7,196 nucleotides of DNA. Source: Oscillospiraceae bacterium. GTDB taxonomy: Bacteria > Bacillota > Clostridia > Oscillospirales > Oscillospiraceae. The position numbers and the translations under genes were made by a program. Under the pieces are notes generated by a model that was given only the letters and a program-made list of their open reading frames with translations, ran no database searches and was not told the origin of the DNA. Each line of letters begins with the position of its first letter. Positions within the stretch are counted from its first letter, which is position 1. The stretch is from NCBI GenBank assembly GCA_031288675.1, contig JAITQY010000078.1:1-7196 (forward strand). The letters are read 5' to 3'. Shown in pieces: positions 1-5,692 of the stretch.

Positions 1-487
1 GGATAGATACCGCGTTGACTATCTGCGGCACAAGCGCCATAGTGGTCATCTCGCCGACATGTCCGCCGCTCTCCGTACCCTCCGCGATAACGCCGTCCGC
101 CCCCTGCGACTCCACTCGCCGCGCAAGCGCGACTGCCGGCACGACGGGCATGACTACCGCGCCGGCGTCTTTCCACATCGGTATATATTTGCCCGGCATA
201 CCAGCGCCGGTAGTAATGACGCGGATGCGTTCCTCGGCAAGTATGGCGGCGATAGTGTCGGCTTCGGGGTGCATAAGCATAAGGTTAACTCCGAACGGGT
301 TGGAGGTCAGGGAGCGCGCGATATGTATCTGCTCACGGATAGCATCGGGGGAGTATCCTCCGGAGGCAATCAGACCTAAACCGCCCGCGTTGGAAATAGC
401 GGCGGCGAAGGCTCCGTTGGCAATATTTGCCATTCCACCCTGAATTATCGGGTATTTTATTCCTAACATTTGCCTTAAATCGGTCAT
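1..487 (-). CDS. fabK: Enoyl-[acyl-carrier-protein] reductase FabK (partial, C-terminus off the left edge)
   Basis: FabK is the FMN-dependent, NAD(P)H-using enoyl-ACP reductase that carries out the last reduction of each fatty acid elongation cycle in the cytosol; it is unrelated to FabI and belongs to the nitronate monooxygenase-like TIM-barrel family. The frame is open from ATG at 487 to the left edge, giving 162 residues of a protein usually about 310-320 long. Seen in the sequence: N-terminal YPIIQGGMA (residues 12-20), AGGLGLIASGG (34-44), PFGVNLML (64-71), VITTGAG (90-96), MPVVPAVALA (113-122) and AEGTESGGHVGEMTT (135-149). H143 in the GGH motif matches the catalytic histidine known in pneumococcal FabK. 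An AAGGTGAG ribosome binding site lies 5 nt before the ATG, and the gene follows fabH after 17 bp, as the last operon gene visible. The SGGH/TTM motifs favour FabK over a general 2-nitropropane dioxygenase. Confidence 0.95.
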   Translation of the reverse strand, partial: MTDLRQMLGIKYPIIQGGMANIANGAFAAAISNAGGLGLIASGGYSPDAIREQIHIARSLTSNPFGVNLMLMHPEADTIAAILAEERIRVITTGAGMPGKYIPMWKDAGAVVMPVVPAVALARRVESQGADGVIAEGTESGGHVGEMTTMALVPQIVNAVSI

Positions 488-504
488 ATATTCTCACCTT
501 TTTC

Positions 505-1479
505 TTAGTTTTGGACAAAACAGGCGCTGGCGTAAGTCAGCCCTCCGCCGAACGCGCACATTACGATTTTGTCGCCGCGTTTAACCTTTCCGCCGCGGAA
601 TAATTCGTCAAGAACTATTCCGCAAGTTGCGGATGAAGTGTTACCGTAGCTTCCTATATTTATCAGACACCGTTCAGGGGGGATTCCAAGTTTGCGGACG
701 ATAGCGTCGATAATGCGGCGGTTAGCCTGATGGAAAATGAAGTGATCGACCTCGCTGATAGGTATTTCGGCGCGGGCTAATGACCGCGTAACGCTGCCGG
801 AAGAAGTCTCAACGGCGAAGCGGAAAACCTCCTGCCCGTTCATTTTAATACCTGACGGCTTAGCGTCTTGCGGACGCGCGACGAACGGGCTGTTGCAGAG
901 GTATTGCGTCTCACAGGATAGCAGATCGGAGCCGCCTCTTGCGCCGGCGTCAAACGCGGCGATAGTGTCCGGGTCACGTTGTATAACGGCAGCGCCGGCT
1001 CCGTCACCGAAGAGTATGCAAGTTGTGCGGTCGGTGTAGTCTGTAGCGCGTGAGAGCATCTCACAGCCGAGTATCAGCGCGGTTCGGTCAGGCATATCGG
1101 CAAGCAGAGAGTACGCGGTTTTCATAGCCATTACGAAGCCGCTGCAAGCGCAGTTTATATCCATAGCTATTATATCTTCGCGAAGCTCCAAGTCACGCTG
1201 AAGCAGACATGCCAAAGACGGAGTAAGATAATCCGGGGTTATCGTAGCGGCAACGACTACGCCGATTTTTGACTTATCCGCCGTTTCCAACGCTTTGCTC
1301 GCGGCGGCAAAAGACATACTTAAAGAAGTTTCCTCTGAGCTGGCAATCCTGCGTTCGGAGATTCCGGTGCGCAGCCGAATCCATTCGTCGTCGGTTTCAA
1401 CAATGCTTTCTAACATTTGGTTAGTCAGCGTAAACGGCGGCGAATAGCTGCCCGTTCCGAGTATGGTCAATCCAGACAT
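505..1479 (-). CDS. fabH: 3-oxoacyl-[acyl-carrier-protein] synthase III (FabH)
   Basis: FabH condenses an acyl-CoA primer (acetyl-CoA or a branched short-chain acyl-CoA) with malonyl-ACP and so starts fatty acid synthesis. The 324-residue length is normal for the family. The thiolase-fold signature is complete: ILGTGSY (6-12), DDEWIRLRTGISERR (30-44), catalytic cysteine C112 in DINCACSGF (107-115), H250 in FHQANRRI (249-256) and N280 in NIGSYGNTSSAT (274-285), with the C-terminal GGGLTYAS (311-318). These match Cys-His-Asn of E. coli FabH. The start at 1479 is chosen because MSGLTILGTGSY matches the usual FabH beginning; it overlaps the end of accA by 13 bp, and only a weak ribosome binding site (GGA about 8 nt upstream) is seen, so translation is probably coupled to accA. 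It ends with TAA. Primer preference cannot be read from the sequence. Confidence 0.97.
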   Translation of the reverse strand: MSGLTILGTGSYSPPFTLTNQMLESIVETDDEWIRLRTGISERRIASSEETSLSMSFAAASKALETADKSKIGVVVAATITPDYLTPSLACLLQRDLELREDIIAMDINCACSGFVMAMKTAYSLLADMPDRTALILGCEMLSRATDYTDRTTCILFGDGAGAAVIQRDPDTIAAFDAGARGGSDLLSCETQYLCNSPFVARPQDAKPSGIKMNGQEVFRFAVETSSGSVTRSLARAEIPISEVDHFIFHQANRRIIDAIVRKLGIPPERCLINIGSYGNTSSATCGIVLDELFRGGKVKRGDKIVMCAFGGGLTYASACFVQN

Positions 1480-2288
1480 ACTTCGCCATCCGACGTTCCT
1501 ATTAGTCTGTATTTGCGGTAGCGGTCATTAAGAAGCTGGGTTTCTGATAGTTTCAGCAATTCGGTAAGTTCTGATTTAATCAGTTCTCCAACGCGGTTGA
1601 TAACGAGTTCCGGCGCTTCACCCGCGCCGCCGTCCGGCTCCTGTATCAGGTAATCGGCGATTTTGTATTCCAAGAGGTCGGCTGCGGTAAGTTTCATAAC
1701 ATCGCTGGCTTCGGCGGCACGCGCGGAATCTTTCCAAAGTATAGACGCGAAGCCCTCCGGCGAGAGTACGGACAGGACAGCGTTCTCTAACATAATCAGA
1801 CGGTCAGCTACGCCGAGAGCAATCGCGCCTCCGGATCCGCCTTCGCCTATTACAATGCTGATAATCGGGATCGGAGCGGCGCTCATTTGGTACAGGCATT
1901 CCGCAATTGCCTGACCCTGACCGCGTTCCTCCGCGCTTTTGCCCGGGTATGCGCCGGGCGTGTCGATAAAGGTAATAAGGGGACGGCGGAACTTGACCGC
2001 CTGAGCCAAGCATCTGAGGAACTTGCGGTAGCCGTCCGGCTGAGCCATACCGAAGTTGCGCTTAATGCGAGCCTCAATAGTGCGCCCCTTGCATATAGCC
2101 GCGACGGAAACGGGAGCGCCGTTGAAGCGCGCGATACCGCATATCACAGCATTGTCGTCGGAGTACGCGCGGTCGCCGCGGATTTCAAAGAAATCCTCAA
2201 ATAACGCCGCTATAAAGTCGTCCGAACCCGGACGTTTGGCGTTCCGCGCGAGCTTGACGCGTTCGTATGGTGAAACTTTTTTTTGCAT
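1467..2288 (-). CDS. accA: Acetyl-CoA carboxylase carboxyltransferase subunit alpha (AccA)
   Basis: AccA and AccD form the carboxyltransferase half of acetyl-CoA carboxylase, moving the carboxyl group from biotin on AccB to acetyl-CoA to give malonyl-CoA. The protein is 273 residues, within the shorter Firmicutes size class (E. coli AccA is about 319). Family motifs are clear: PYERVKLARN (7-16), EIRGDRAYSDD (35-45), FGMAQPDGYRK (79-89), FIDTPGAYPG (107-116) followed by EERGQ (120-124), the oxyanion-forming GEGGSGGAIALG (148-159), and LSPEGFASILWKD (175-187). The start at 2288 has AAAGG about 9 nt upstream. Unlike its neighbours it is separated from the upstream accD by 157 bp of heptad repeat, so it cannot be translationally coupled to its partner subunit. 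Its TGA stop lies within fabH. Confidence 0.97.
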   Translation of the reverse strand: MQKKVSPYERVKLARNAKRPGSDDFIAALFEDFFEIRGDRAYSDDNAVICGIARFNGAPVSVAAICKGRTIEARIKRNFGMAQPDGYRKFLRCLAQAVKFRRPLITFIDTPGAYPGKSAEERGQGQAIAECLYQMSAAPIPIISIVIGEGGSGGAIALGVADRLIMLENAVLSVLSPEGFASILWKDSARAAEASDVMKLTAADLLEYKIADYLIQEPDGGAGEAPELVINRVGELIKSELTELLKLSETQLLNDRYRKYRLIGTSDGEVCLD

Positions 2289-2307
2289 TAGGGCAAGCCT
2301 TTCGAGT

Positions 2308-2413
2308 TAGTAGGTAGTCGGTAGTCCAAAGTCGACAGTCAATAGTCGTGAGTAGACAGTAGACGGGAGATAGTCGGTAGTCAGTTAGTCGATAGTCGAC
2401 AGGGGACGGGGGT
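2308..2413. repeat. Degenerate 7-bp tandem repeat array A with G-rich end module, inside the operon
   Basis: Read on the plus strand the whole stretch breaks into 7-bp units: tagtagg, tagtcgg, tagtcca, aagtcga, cagtcaa, tagtcgt, gagtaga, cagtaga, cgggaga, tagtcgg, tagtcag, one extra t at 2385, tagtcga, tagtcga, cagggga, cgggggt. AGT at unit positions 2-4 is kept in 12 of the first 13 units; the consensus is roughly YAGTMGR. The array ends in CAGGGGACGGGGG (2400-2412), followed by a related G-rich stretch to 2442. It fills the accD-accA gap and would be transcribed as a C-rich, G-poor RNA. The same units and end module recur at 5451-5543 and 5583-5624. No open reading frame or known transposon end is seen here. 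Confidence 0.85.
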
Positions 2414-2445
2414 TACGTCATGCGGGGGACGGGGAGGGACGGTAG

Positions 2446-3297
2446 TCATACACTGTGCAGGCTGAGCAGCTTTGTAAGCTCCGCGCGGGAATCGGAGCGG
2501 GACACAATTGCGTCAACGAAACCGTGTTCCATTTGAAATTCGCTGCTCTGAAAGCCATTCGGAAGTTTTTCGCCTATAGTTTGCTCGATAACGCGCGGTC
2601 CGGCAAAGCCGAAAAGAGCGCCAGGTTCGGCAAGGGTGATGTCTCCGAGCGATGCGAACGAGGCGGTTATTCCGCCGGTTGTAGGGTGAGTTATGTAAGA
2701 GATAAACAGACCGCCGGAATCGGAGAAACGCTTAATCGCGGCGGATGTTTTGATCATCTGCATAAGTGAGAAAATGCCCTCCTGCATTCTGGCGCCGCCG
2801 CCCGCGCTGAATATAATCAACGGCAGCCGAGAGGATTGAGCGAGTTCCGCCGCGAGCGTTATCTTTTCGCCGACCGCAGTACCCATACTGCCCATCATAA
2901 AGCTAATATCAATTGCGGCGCAGACCGCCGTATGACCGCCGATTTTGCCTGTTACGCATATGCAGGCTTCAGGAAGTCCGGTTTTTGAGGCGGTTTCGGA
3001 AATCTTCTTTGCGTATCCCGGGAAATTAAGCACGTCACTGGGAGCGAGGTCCTTAAATTTCTCAGTTGCAGTGTCCGCATCGAACAGCTTTTCGAGACGC
3101 TCCCGAACAGGGTATTGCAGGTGGAACCCACAGCGCGGACAGACATACATAACAGCCTGAAGCGCGGAAGGTTCAAAGTCTGCCTTACAGCCGCCGCAAG
3201 TTATACGCTGTACAGTTCCGGAGGTTTTTTTGCCGCCGAACCGAAGGCTTTGCAGCAGATTGAGTTTTAGTTTGCGTTCCGCAAACGGATTAAGCAT
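2446..3297 (-). CDS. accD: Acetyl-CoA carboxylase carboxyltransferase subunit beta (AccD), zinc-binding
   Basis: AccD is the beta subunit of the carboxyltransferase, partner of AccA in making malonyl-CoA in the cytosol. The 283-residue length is normal. A four-cysteine zinc ribbon is visible at C34, C37, C53 and C56 (CGGC and CPRC), near the N-terminus as in E. coli AccD, where it is linked to substrate and RNA binding. The crotonase-fold core follows: MMGSMGTAVGEKIT (134-147), FSAGGGARMQEG (163-174), HPTTGGITASFA (204-215) and FGFAGPRVIEQT (229-240). The start at 3297 is supported by AGGAG 7 nt upstream, 20 bp after the accC stop. The TGA stop at 2446-2448 lies just past a G-rich stretch that leads into heptad array A. 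Confidence 0.97.
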   Translation of the reverse strand: MLNPFAERKLKLNLLQSLRFGGKKTSGTVQRITCGGCKADFEPSALQAVMYVCPRCGFHLQYPVRERLEKLFDADTATEKFKDLAPSDVLNFPGYAKKISETASKTGLPEACICVTGKIGGHTAVCAAIDISFMMGSMGTAVGEKITLAAELAQSSRLPLIIFSAGGGARMQEGIFSLMQMIKTSAAIKRFSDSGGLFISYITHPTTGGITASFASLGDITLAEPGALFGFAGPRVIEQTIGEKLPNGFQSSEFQMEHGFVDAIVSRSDSRAELTKLLSLHSV

Positions 3298-3317
3298 ATC
3301 GTTTCTCCTGACGGGAT

Positions 3318-4676
3318 TCAGTCGATCCCGTATTCACGTATTCCGGATTTTTCCAATATTCCGGTATCATAGCTGCCGGTGAGGAAATCACGGTTGTAAA
3401 GTATCATATAAAGCTGACCGAGATTAGTTTTGACCCCGCGTACGATAAGTTCCTCTAAGGCGCGGCGCATACGGTATACGGCTTCTTTACGGGTGTTGCC
3501 GTGAGCGATTATCTTGGCGAGCATCGAATCGTAATACGGGCTGATCTCAATACCCGGGAATATAGCGGTATCAACTCTTATTCCGAATCCGCCCGGCATA
3601 TGCAGGAAGTCTATAGCGCCGCAGGAGGGCATAAAATTGTTATCGGGGTCTTCGGCACACAGTCGGCATTCTATCGCGTGACCTGAATATGAAATATCCT
3701 GCTGGCTGACAGACAGTTCCGCGCCTGACGCGACGCAAATTTGCTCGCGCACTATATCCACGCCCGTAATAGCTTCCGTAACGGGATGTTCGACCTGAAG
3801 GCGCGTGTTCATCTCAATGAAGAAAGCGTTACCGTCCGGAGCGAGAACGAACTCCACCGTACCGGCGTTAACGTAGCCGGCGGCTTTCGCGACTCTAACC
3901 GCGTAATCGGTAAGTTTTTCGCGGAGTTCGGGGCTGACGGCTTTAGAGGGCGCTTCCTCGAGTATTTTTTGGCTGCGGCGCTGAACGGAACATTCGCGCT
4001 CACCGAGACAGACGACGTTGCCGTGATTGTCGGCTATAAGCTGAACTTCAATATGACGGGGGTTAAGGATGAGCTTCTCTATGTACAGGTCGCCGTTGCC
4101 GAATGCCGCCAGCGCTTCGGATGAGGCTTCGGCGAACGCGCGCGCTAAGGAGGCGTCGTCATCGGCGCGGCGCATTCCGCGTCCGCCGCCGCCTGCTGAC
4201 GCCTTGACGAGGACGGGATAGCCTATTTCGGCAGCCACCGCTTTGGCGTCATCAATGGAACTGATAATACCGTCTGAGCCGGGTATAACGGGAATTCCGT
4301 TTGCGCGCATAAGCTGCTTGGCAACGGATTTGTTGCCGAGCGAACGAATCGCGCCGGCGTGCGGTCCGATGAAGATAAGACCCTCTGCCGCGACGCGCTC
4401 CGCGAACTCCGGATTTTCGGAAAGGAAGCCGTATCCCGGGTGGATAGCGTCGCAGCCGGTTTTAAGCGCGGCGGAGATAATATTGTTTTGGTTAAGATAG
4501 CTGTCCGCGACTTTAGCGGGTCCGATGCAAACGGACTCGGTCGCTAAAGAAGCGAACAGAGAGTCTCTGTCAGCTTCGGAGTAGACAGTAACCATCTCAA
4601 TATTCATATCGCGGCAGGAGCGTATGATACGCACCGCGATTTCGCCGCGATTGGCGATAAGTACACGTTTAATCAT
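3318..4676 (-). CDS. accC: Acetyl-CoA carboxylase biotin carboxylase subunit (AccC)
   Basis: AccC uses ATP and bicarbonate to carboxylate the biotin on AccB, the first half-reaction of acetyl-CoA carboxylase. At 452 residues it is full length. The N-terminal fold starts with KRVLIANRGEIAVR (3-16) and has HPGYGFLSEN (79-88). In the ATP-grasp domain K116, K158 and the glycine loop AGGGGRGM (161-168) bind ATP; E275, E288 and N290 fit the metal-binding positions; EMNTRLQVEHPVTE (288-301) holds R292, Q294, V295 and E296 of the active site; R338 lies in AIECRLCAEDP. The numbering runs almost exactly with E. coli AccC. The ATG overlaps the accB stop by 4 bp (ATGA) and lacks a strong ribosome binding site, pointing to translational coupling with its partner. 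All key residues are intact. A stand-alone pyruvate or propionyl carboxylase subunit is less likely in this context. Confidence 0.98.
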   Translation of the reverse strand: MIKRVLIANRGEIAVRIIRSCRDMNIEMVTVYSEADRDSLFASLATESVCIGPAKVADSYLNQNNIISAALKTGCDAIHPGYGFLSENPEFAERVAAEGLIFIGPHAGAIRSLGNKSVAKQLMRANGIPVIPGSDGIISSIDDAKAVAAEIGYPVLVKASAGGGGRGMRRADDDASLARAFAEASSEALAAFGNGDLYIEKLILNPRHIEVQLIADNHGNVVCLGERECSVQRRSQKILEEAPSKAVSPELREKLTDYAVRVAKAAGYVNAGTVEFVLAPDGNAFFIEMNTRLQVEHPVTEAITGVDIVREQICVASGAELSVSQQDISYSGHAIECRLCAEDPDNNFMPSCGAIDFLHMPGGFGIRVDTAIFPGIEISPYYDSMLAKIIAHGNTRKEAVYRMRRALEELIVRGVKTNLGQLYMILYNRDFLTGSYDTGILEKSGIREYGID

Positions 4677-5101
4677 TCGCCGGTTTCCGCAGGCTCAATA
4701 ACGACGAGCTTCGCGCCGAATTCGGCAAGCGCGCCGTCGGAGAACGCAATCTCAACGACTTTGCCTGCACAGGGGGCGGTGATCTCGCTGAAAACCTTCA
4801 TCGCTTCGATTATACATAAAGCGTCACCCTGATTGACGGCGTCACCAACTGAAACAAGCGGGGGATTGCCTGGTTCGCGCGCCCTGTATACAGTTCCGAC
4901 GACCGGCGCGGTAACGGAGACAAGGTTAAGCCCGTCCTCGTTCGGAGCGATAGCGTCAGGAGTGTTCAAAGGCGACGCAGAGACGGCTTCGGCGGGAGAT
5001 TTTGAGAGCGACAGCTTAAACTCGCCGTCTTCGTAAGAGAGAGAGCTAAGGTTATGCTCCGCCATGAGAGCTGCAAGCTGCTTGATATTGGAGAAATTCA
5101 T
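4673..5101 (-). CDS. accB: Acetyl-CoA carboxylase biotin carboxyl carrier protein (AccB)
   Basis: AccB carries the covalently bound biotin that shuttles carboxyl groups from AccC to AccA/AccD. The 142-residue protein has the usual layout: an N-terminal segment (1-33) with IKQLAALMAEHNLSSLSYED, an Ala/Pro/Ser-rich flexible linker (about 34-58), and a C-terminal biotinyl domain (about 60-137). K102 in IIEAMKVFSEITAP is the expected biotinylation lysine; the residue two after it is F rather than the more common M (AMKxM), a tolerated variation. A PVVGTVYRA strand (66-74) and GD-V-QGD turns mark the lipoyl-like fold. The gene overlaps both neighbours by 4 bp (acpP upstream, accC downstream), so the three are probably translated in a coupled way. 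Modification would need a biotin ligase (BirA) encoded outside the window. Confidence 0.96.
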   Translation of the reverse strand: MNFSNIKQLAALMAEHNLSSLSYEDGEFKLSLSKSPAEAVSASPLNTPDAIAPNEDGLNLVSVTAPVVGTVYRAREPGNPPLVSVGDAVNQGDALCIIEAMKVFSEITAPCAGKVVEIAFSDGALAEFGAKLVVIEPAETGE

Positions 5102-5325
5102 TTAGACTGAACAAGCTCCACGATGTCGCCGACTGTGTTGATCTCTTTCAGCTTTTCTTCGCTGATGGAGATGCTGAACGCATCTTCCAGCGCCATAACG
5201 AGCTCGACAACGGCAAGCGAGTCCGCGCCGAGATCGTCCTTGATGTTTGCAGTTTCGGTAATTAACGCTTCGTCGCAACCCAGAGTGCTGACGATAATGT
5301 CTTTAACCTGATTGAAAAGTTTCAT
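5098..5325 (-). CDS. acpP: Acyl carrier protein (AcpP), 75 residues
   Basis: AcpP holds growing fatty acyl chains on a 4'-phosphopantetheine arm and presents them to FabH, FabK and the other synthase enzymes. The attachment serine is S36 in DDLGADSLAVVELVM (30-44), the standard DSL motif, and the protein is strongly acidic, as expected. An in-frame ATG exists 15 bp upstream at 5340, but GAGGT at 5334-5338 sits 8 nt before the ATG at 5325, while the upstream ATG is preceded only by A/T sequence. The start at 5325 also gives MKLFNQVKDIIV and the usual 75-residue length, so I chose it. It is the first gene of the operon, directly below a consensus promoter, and its TGA overlaps the accB ATG by 4 bp. 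A holo-ACP synthase is not in the window. Confidence 0.96.
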   Translation of the reverse strand: MKLFNQVKDIIVSTLGCDEALITETANIKDDLGADSLAVVELVMALEDAFSISISEEKLKEINTVGDIVELVQSK

Positions 5326-5333
5326 GTTTTTGT

Positions 5334-5338
5334 ACCTC
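5334..5338 (-). promoter_or_regulatory. acpP ribosome binding site that decides the start
   Basis: Minus-strand GAGGT lies 8 nt upstream of the ATG at 5325. The alternative in-frame ATG at 5338-5340 overlaps this site and has no Shine-Dalgarno sequence of its own, so the shorter acpP is preferred. Confidence 0.75.
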
Positions 5339-5350
5339 ATTATAAAAAGA

Positions 5351-5371
5351 TTATTAAAGAAAATTTAATAA
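5351..5371. promoter_or_regulatory. AT-rich inverted repeat in the acpP leader, possible operator
   Basis: TTATTAAA (5351-5358) and TTTAATAA (5364-5371) are perfect 8-bp inverted arms around a 5-bp spacer. The site lies between the expected P2 start (about 5379) and the acpP ribosome binding site, a position where a repressor could block transcription. It does not look like the FapR box (TTAGTACC-type) of Bacillus. Because the region is almost pure A/T, a chance palindrome is a real alternative. Confidence 0.35.
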
Positions 5372-5385
5372 AAAATATTGTAGTA

Positions 5386-5414
5386 ATTATATCCGCAGAA
5401 AATGCGTTTGTCAA
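5386..5414 (-). promoter_or_regulatory. Consensus sigma-A promoter P2 for the acpP-acc-fab operon
   Basis: On the minus strand TTGACA (5409-5414) is followed after exactly 17 bp by TATAAT (5386-5391), both perfect consensus hexamers. The expected start is near 5379, giving a leader of about 53 nt to the acpP ATG. A 6-bp direct repeat GCGTTT (plus strand 5404-5409 and 5415-5420, 11 bp apart) overlaps and flanks the -35 box. A/T-rich sequence upstream (about 5432-5450) could act as an UP element. Confidence 0.9.
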
Positions 5415-5450
5415 GCGTTTTTTGCCGTAGAATTGTGAATATTTTTTAAA

Positions 5451-5543
5451 TAGTCATTAGTCTATAGTCGACAGTCGGCAGGGGACGGGGGAAACGCGAG
5501 ATAGTTGGAAGTCAACAGTAGACAGTCGACAGGGGACGGGGAT
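5451..5543. repeat. Heptad repeat arrays B and C, each with G-rich end module
   Basis: Array B reads tagtcat, tagtcta, tagtcga, cagtcgg, cagggga, cggggga (5451-5492). After a short break array C reads tagttgg, aagtcaa, cagtaga, cagtcga, cagggga, cggggat (5502-5543). Both end in CAGGGGACGGGG. Array C and array A share the identical 18-mer AGTCGACAGGGGACGGGG (5524-5541 and 2394-2411). The arrays lie between promoters P1 and P2 and in the same orientation as array A. No coding potential is evident. Confidence 0.85.
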
Positions 5544-5548
5544 ACGGC

Positions 5549-5567
5549 GGGCGAGCGATGCTCGCCC
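5549..5567. repeat. GC-rich hairpin within the repeat island
   Basis: GGGCGAGC (5549-5556), loop GAT, GCTCGCCC (5560-5567) form a perfect 8-bp stem. It follows array C directly, and is followed by CTACGAAAAACGAGG before array D. There is no T-run on either strand immediately after the stem, so it is not a good intrinsic terminator; it looks like an REP-type palindromic module of the repeat island. Confidence 0.7.
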
Positions 5568-5582
5568 CTACGAAAAACGAGG

Positions 5583-5624
5583 CAGTAGTTAGTCGACAGT
5601 AGGCAGTCGAGAGTGGACGGGGGA
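5583..5624. repeat. Heptad repeat array D with variant end module
   Basis: Units are cagtagt, tagtcga, cagtagg, cagtcga, gagtgga, cggggga. The end module is GAGTGGACGGGGG (5611-5623), a variant of the CAGGGGACGGGG seen in arrays A-C. Related G-rich sequence (GGCGGACGGG) continues to 5637. It has the same orientation as the other arrays. Confidence 0.8.
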
Positions 5625-5692
5625 AGCGGCGGACGGGTTTAGATTACAGAGATGTTAATCATTAAATATTATTCATTAATCACTATGCGAGC

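Noticed and set aside
15..443. Plus-strand open frame of 142 codons at the left end
   Set aside because: It lies antisense to fabK, whose minus-strand frame shows clear motifs; the plus-strand translation is low-complexity and shows no family pattern.
1887..2204. Plus-strand open frame of about 105 codons within accA
   Set aside because: It is the complement of a well-supported accA reading frame, with no ribosome binding site or recognisable domain.
2308..2442. CRISPR array
   Set aside because: The units are 7 bp, contiguous and degenerate, with no spacers and no 25-40 bp conserved repeat.
3741..4124. Plus-strand open frame of 127 codons within accC
   Set aside because: It is a shadow of the GC-biased accC gene; accC motifs cover the same stretch on the minus strand.
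5326..5340. Five-residue longer acpP start at 5340
   Set aside because: The ribosome binding site GAGGT overlaps this ATG and is well spaced for the ATG at 5325; no Shine-Dalgarno precedes 5340.
5341..5400. FapR-type operator in the acpP leader
   Set aside because: No TTAGTACC-type inverted repeat is present; only the unrelated AT-rich palindrome at 5351-5371 is seen.
5549..5567. Intrinsic terminator at the GC-rich hairpin
   Set aside because: There is no T-run directly after the stem on either strand; the nearest A/T stretch is GAAAAACG several bases away.
5641..5690. Small peptide gene below promoter P1
   Set aside because: The two ATGs in this stretch give peptides of only four and seven residues and have no ribosome binding site.
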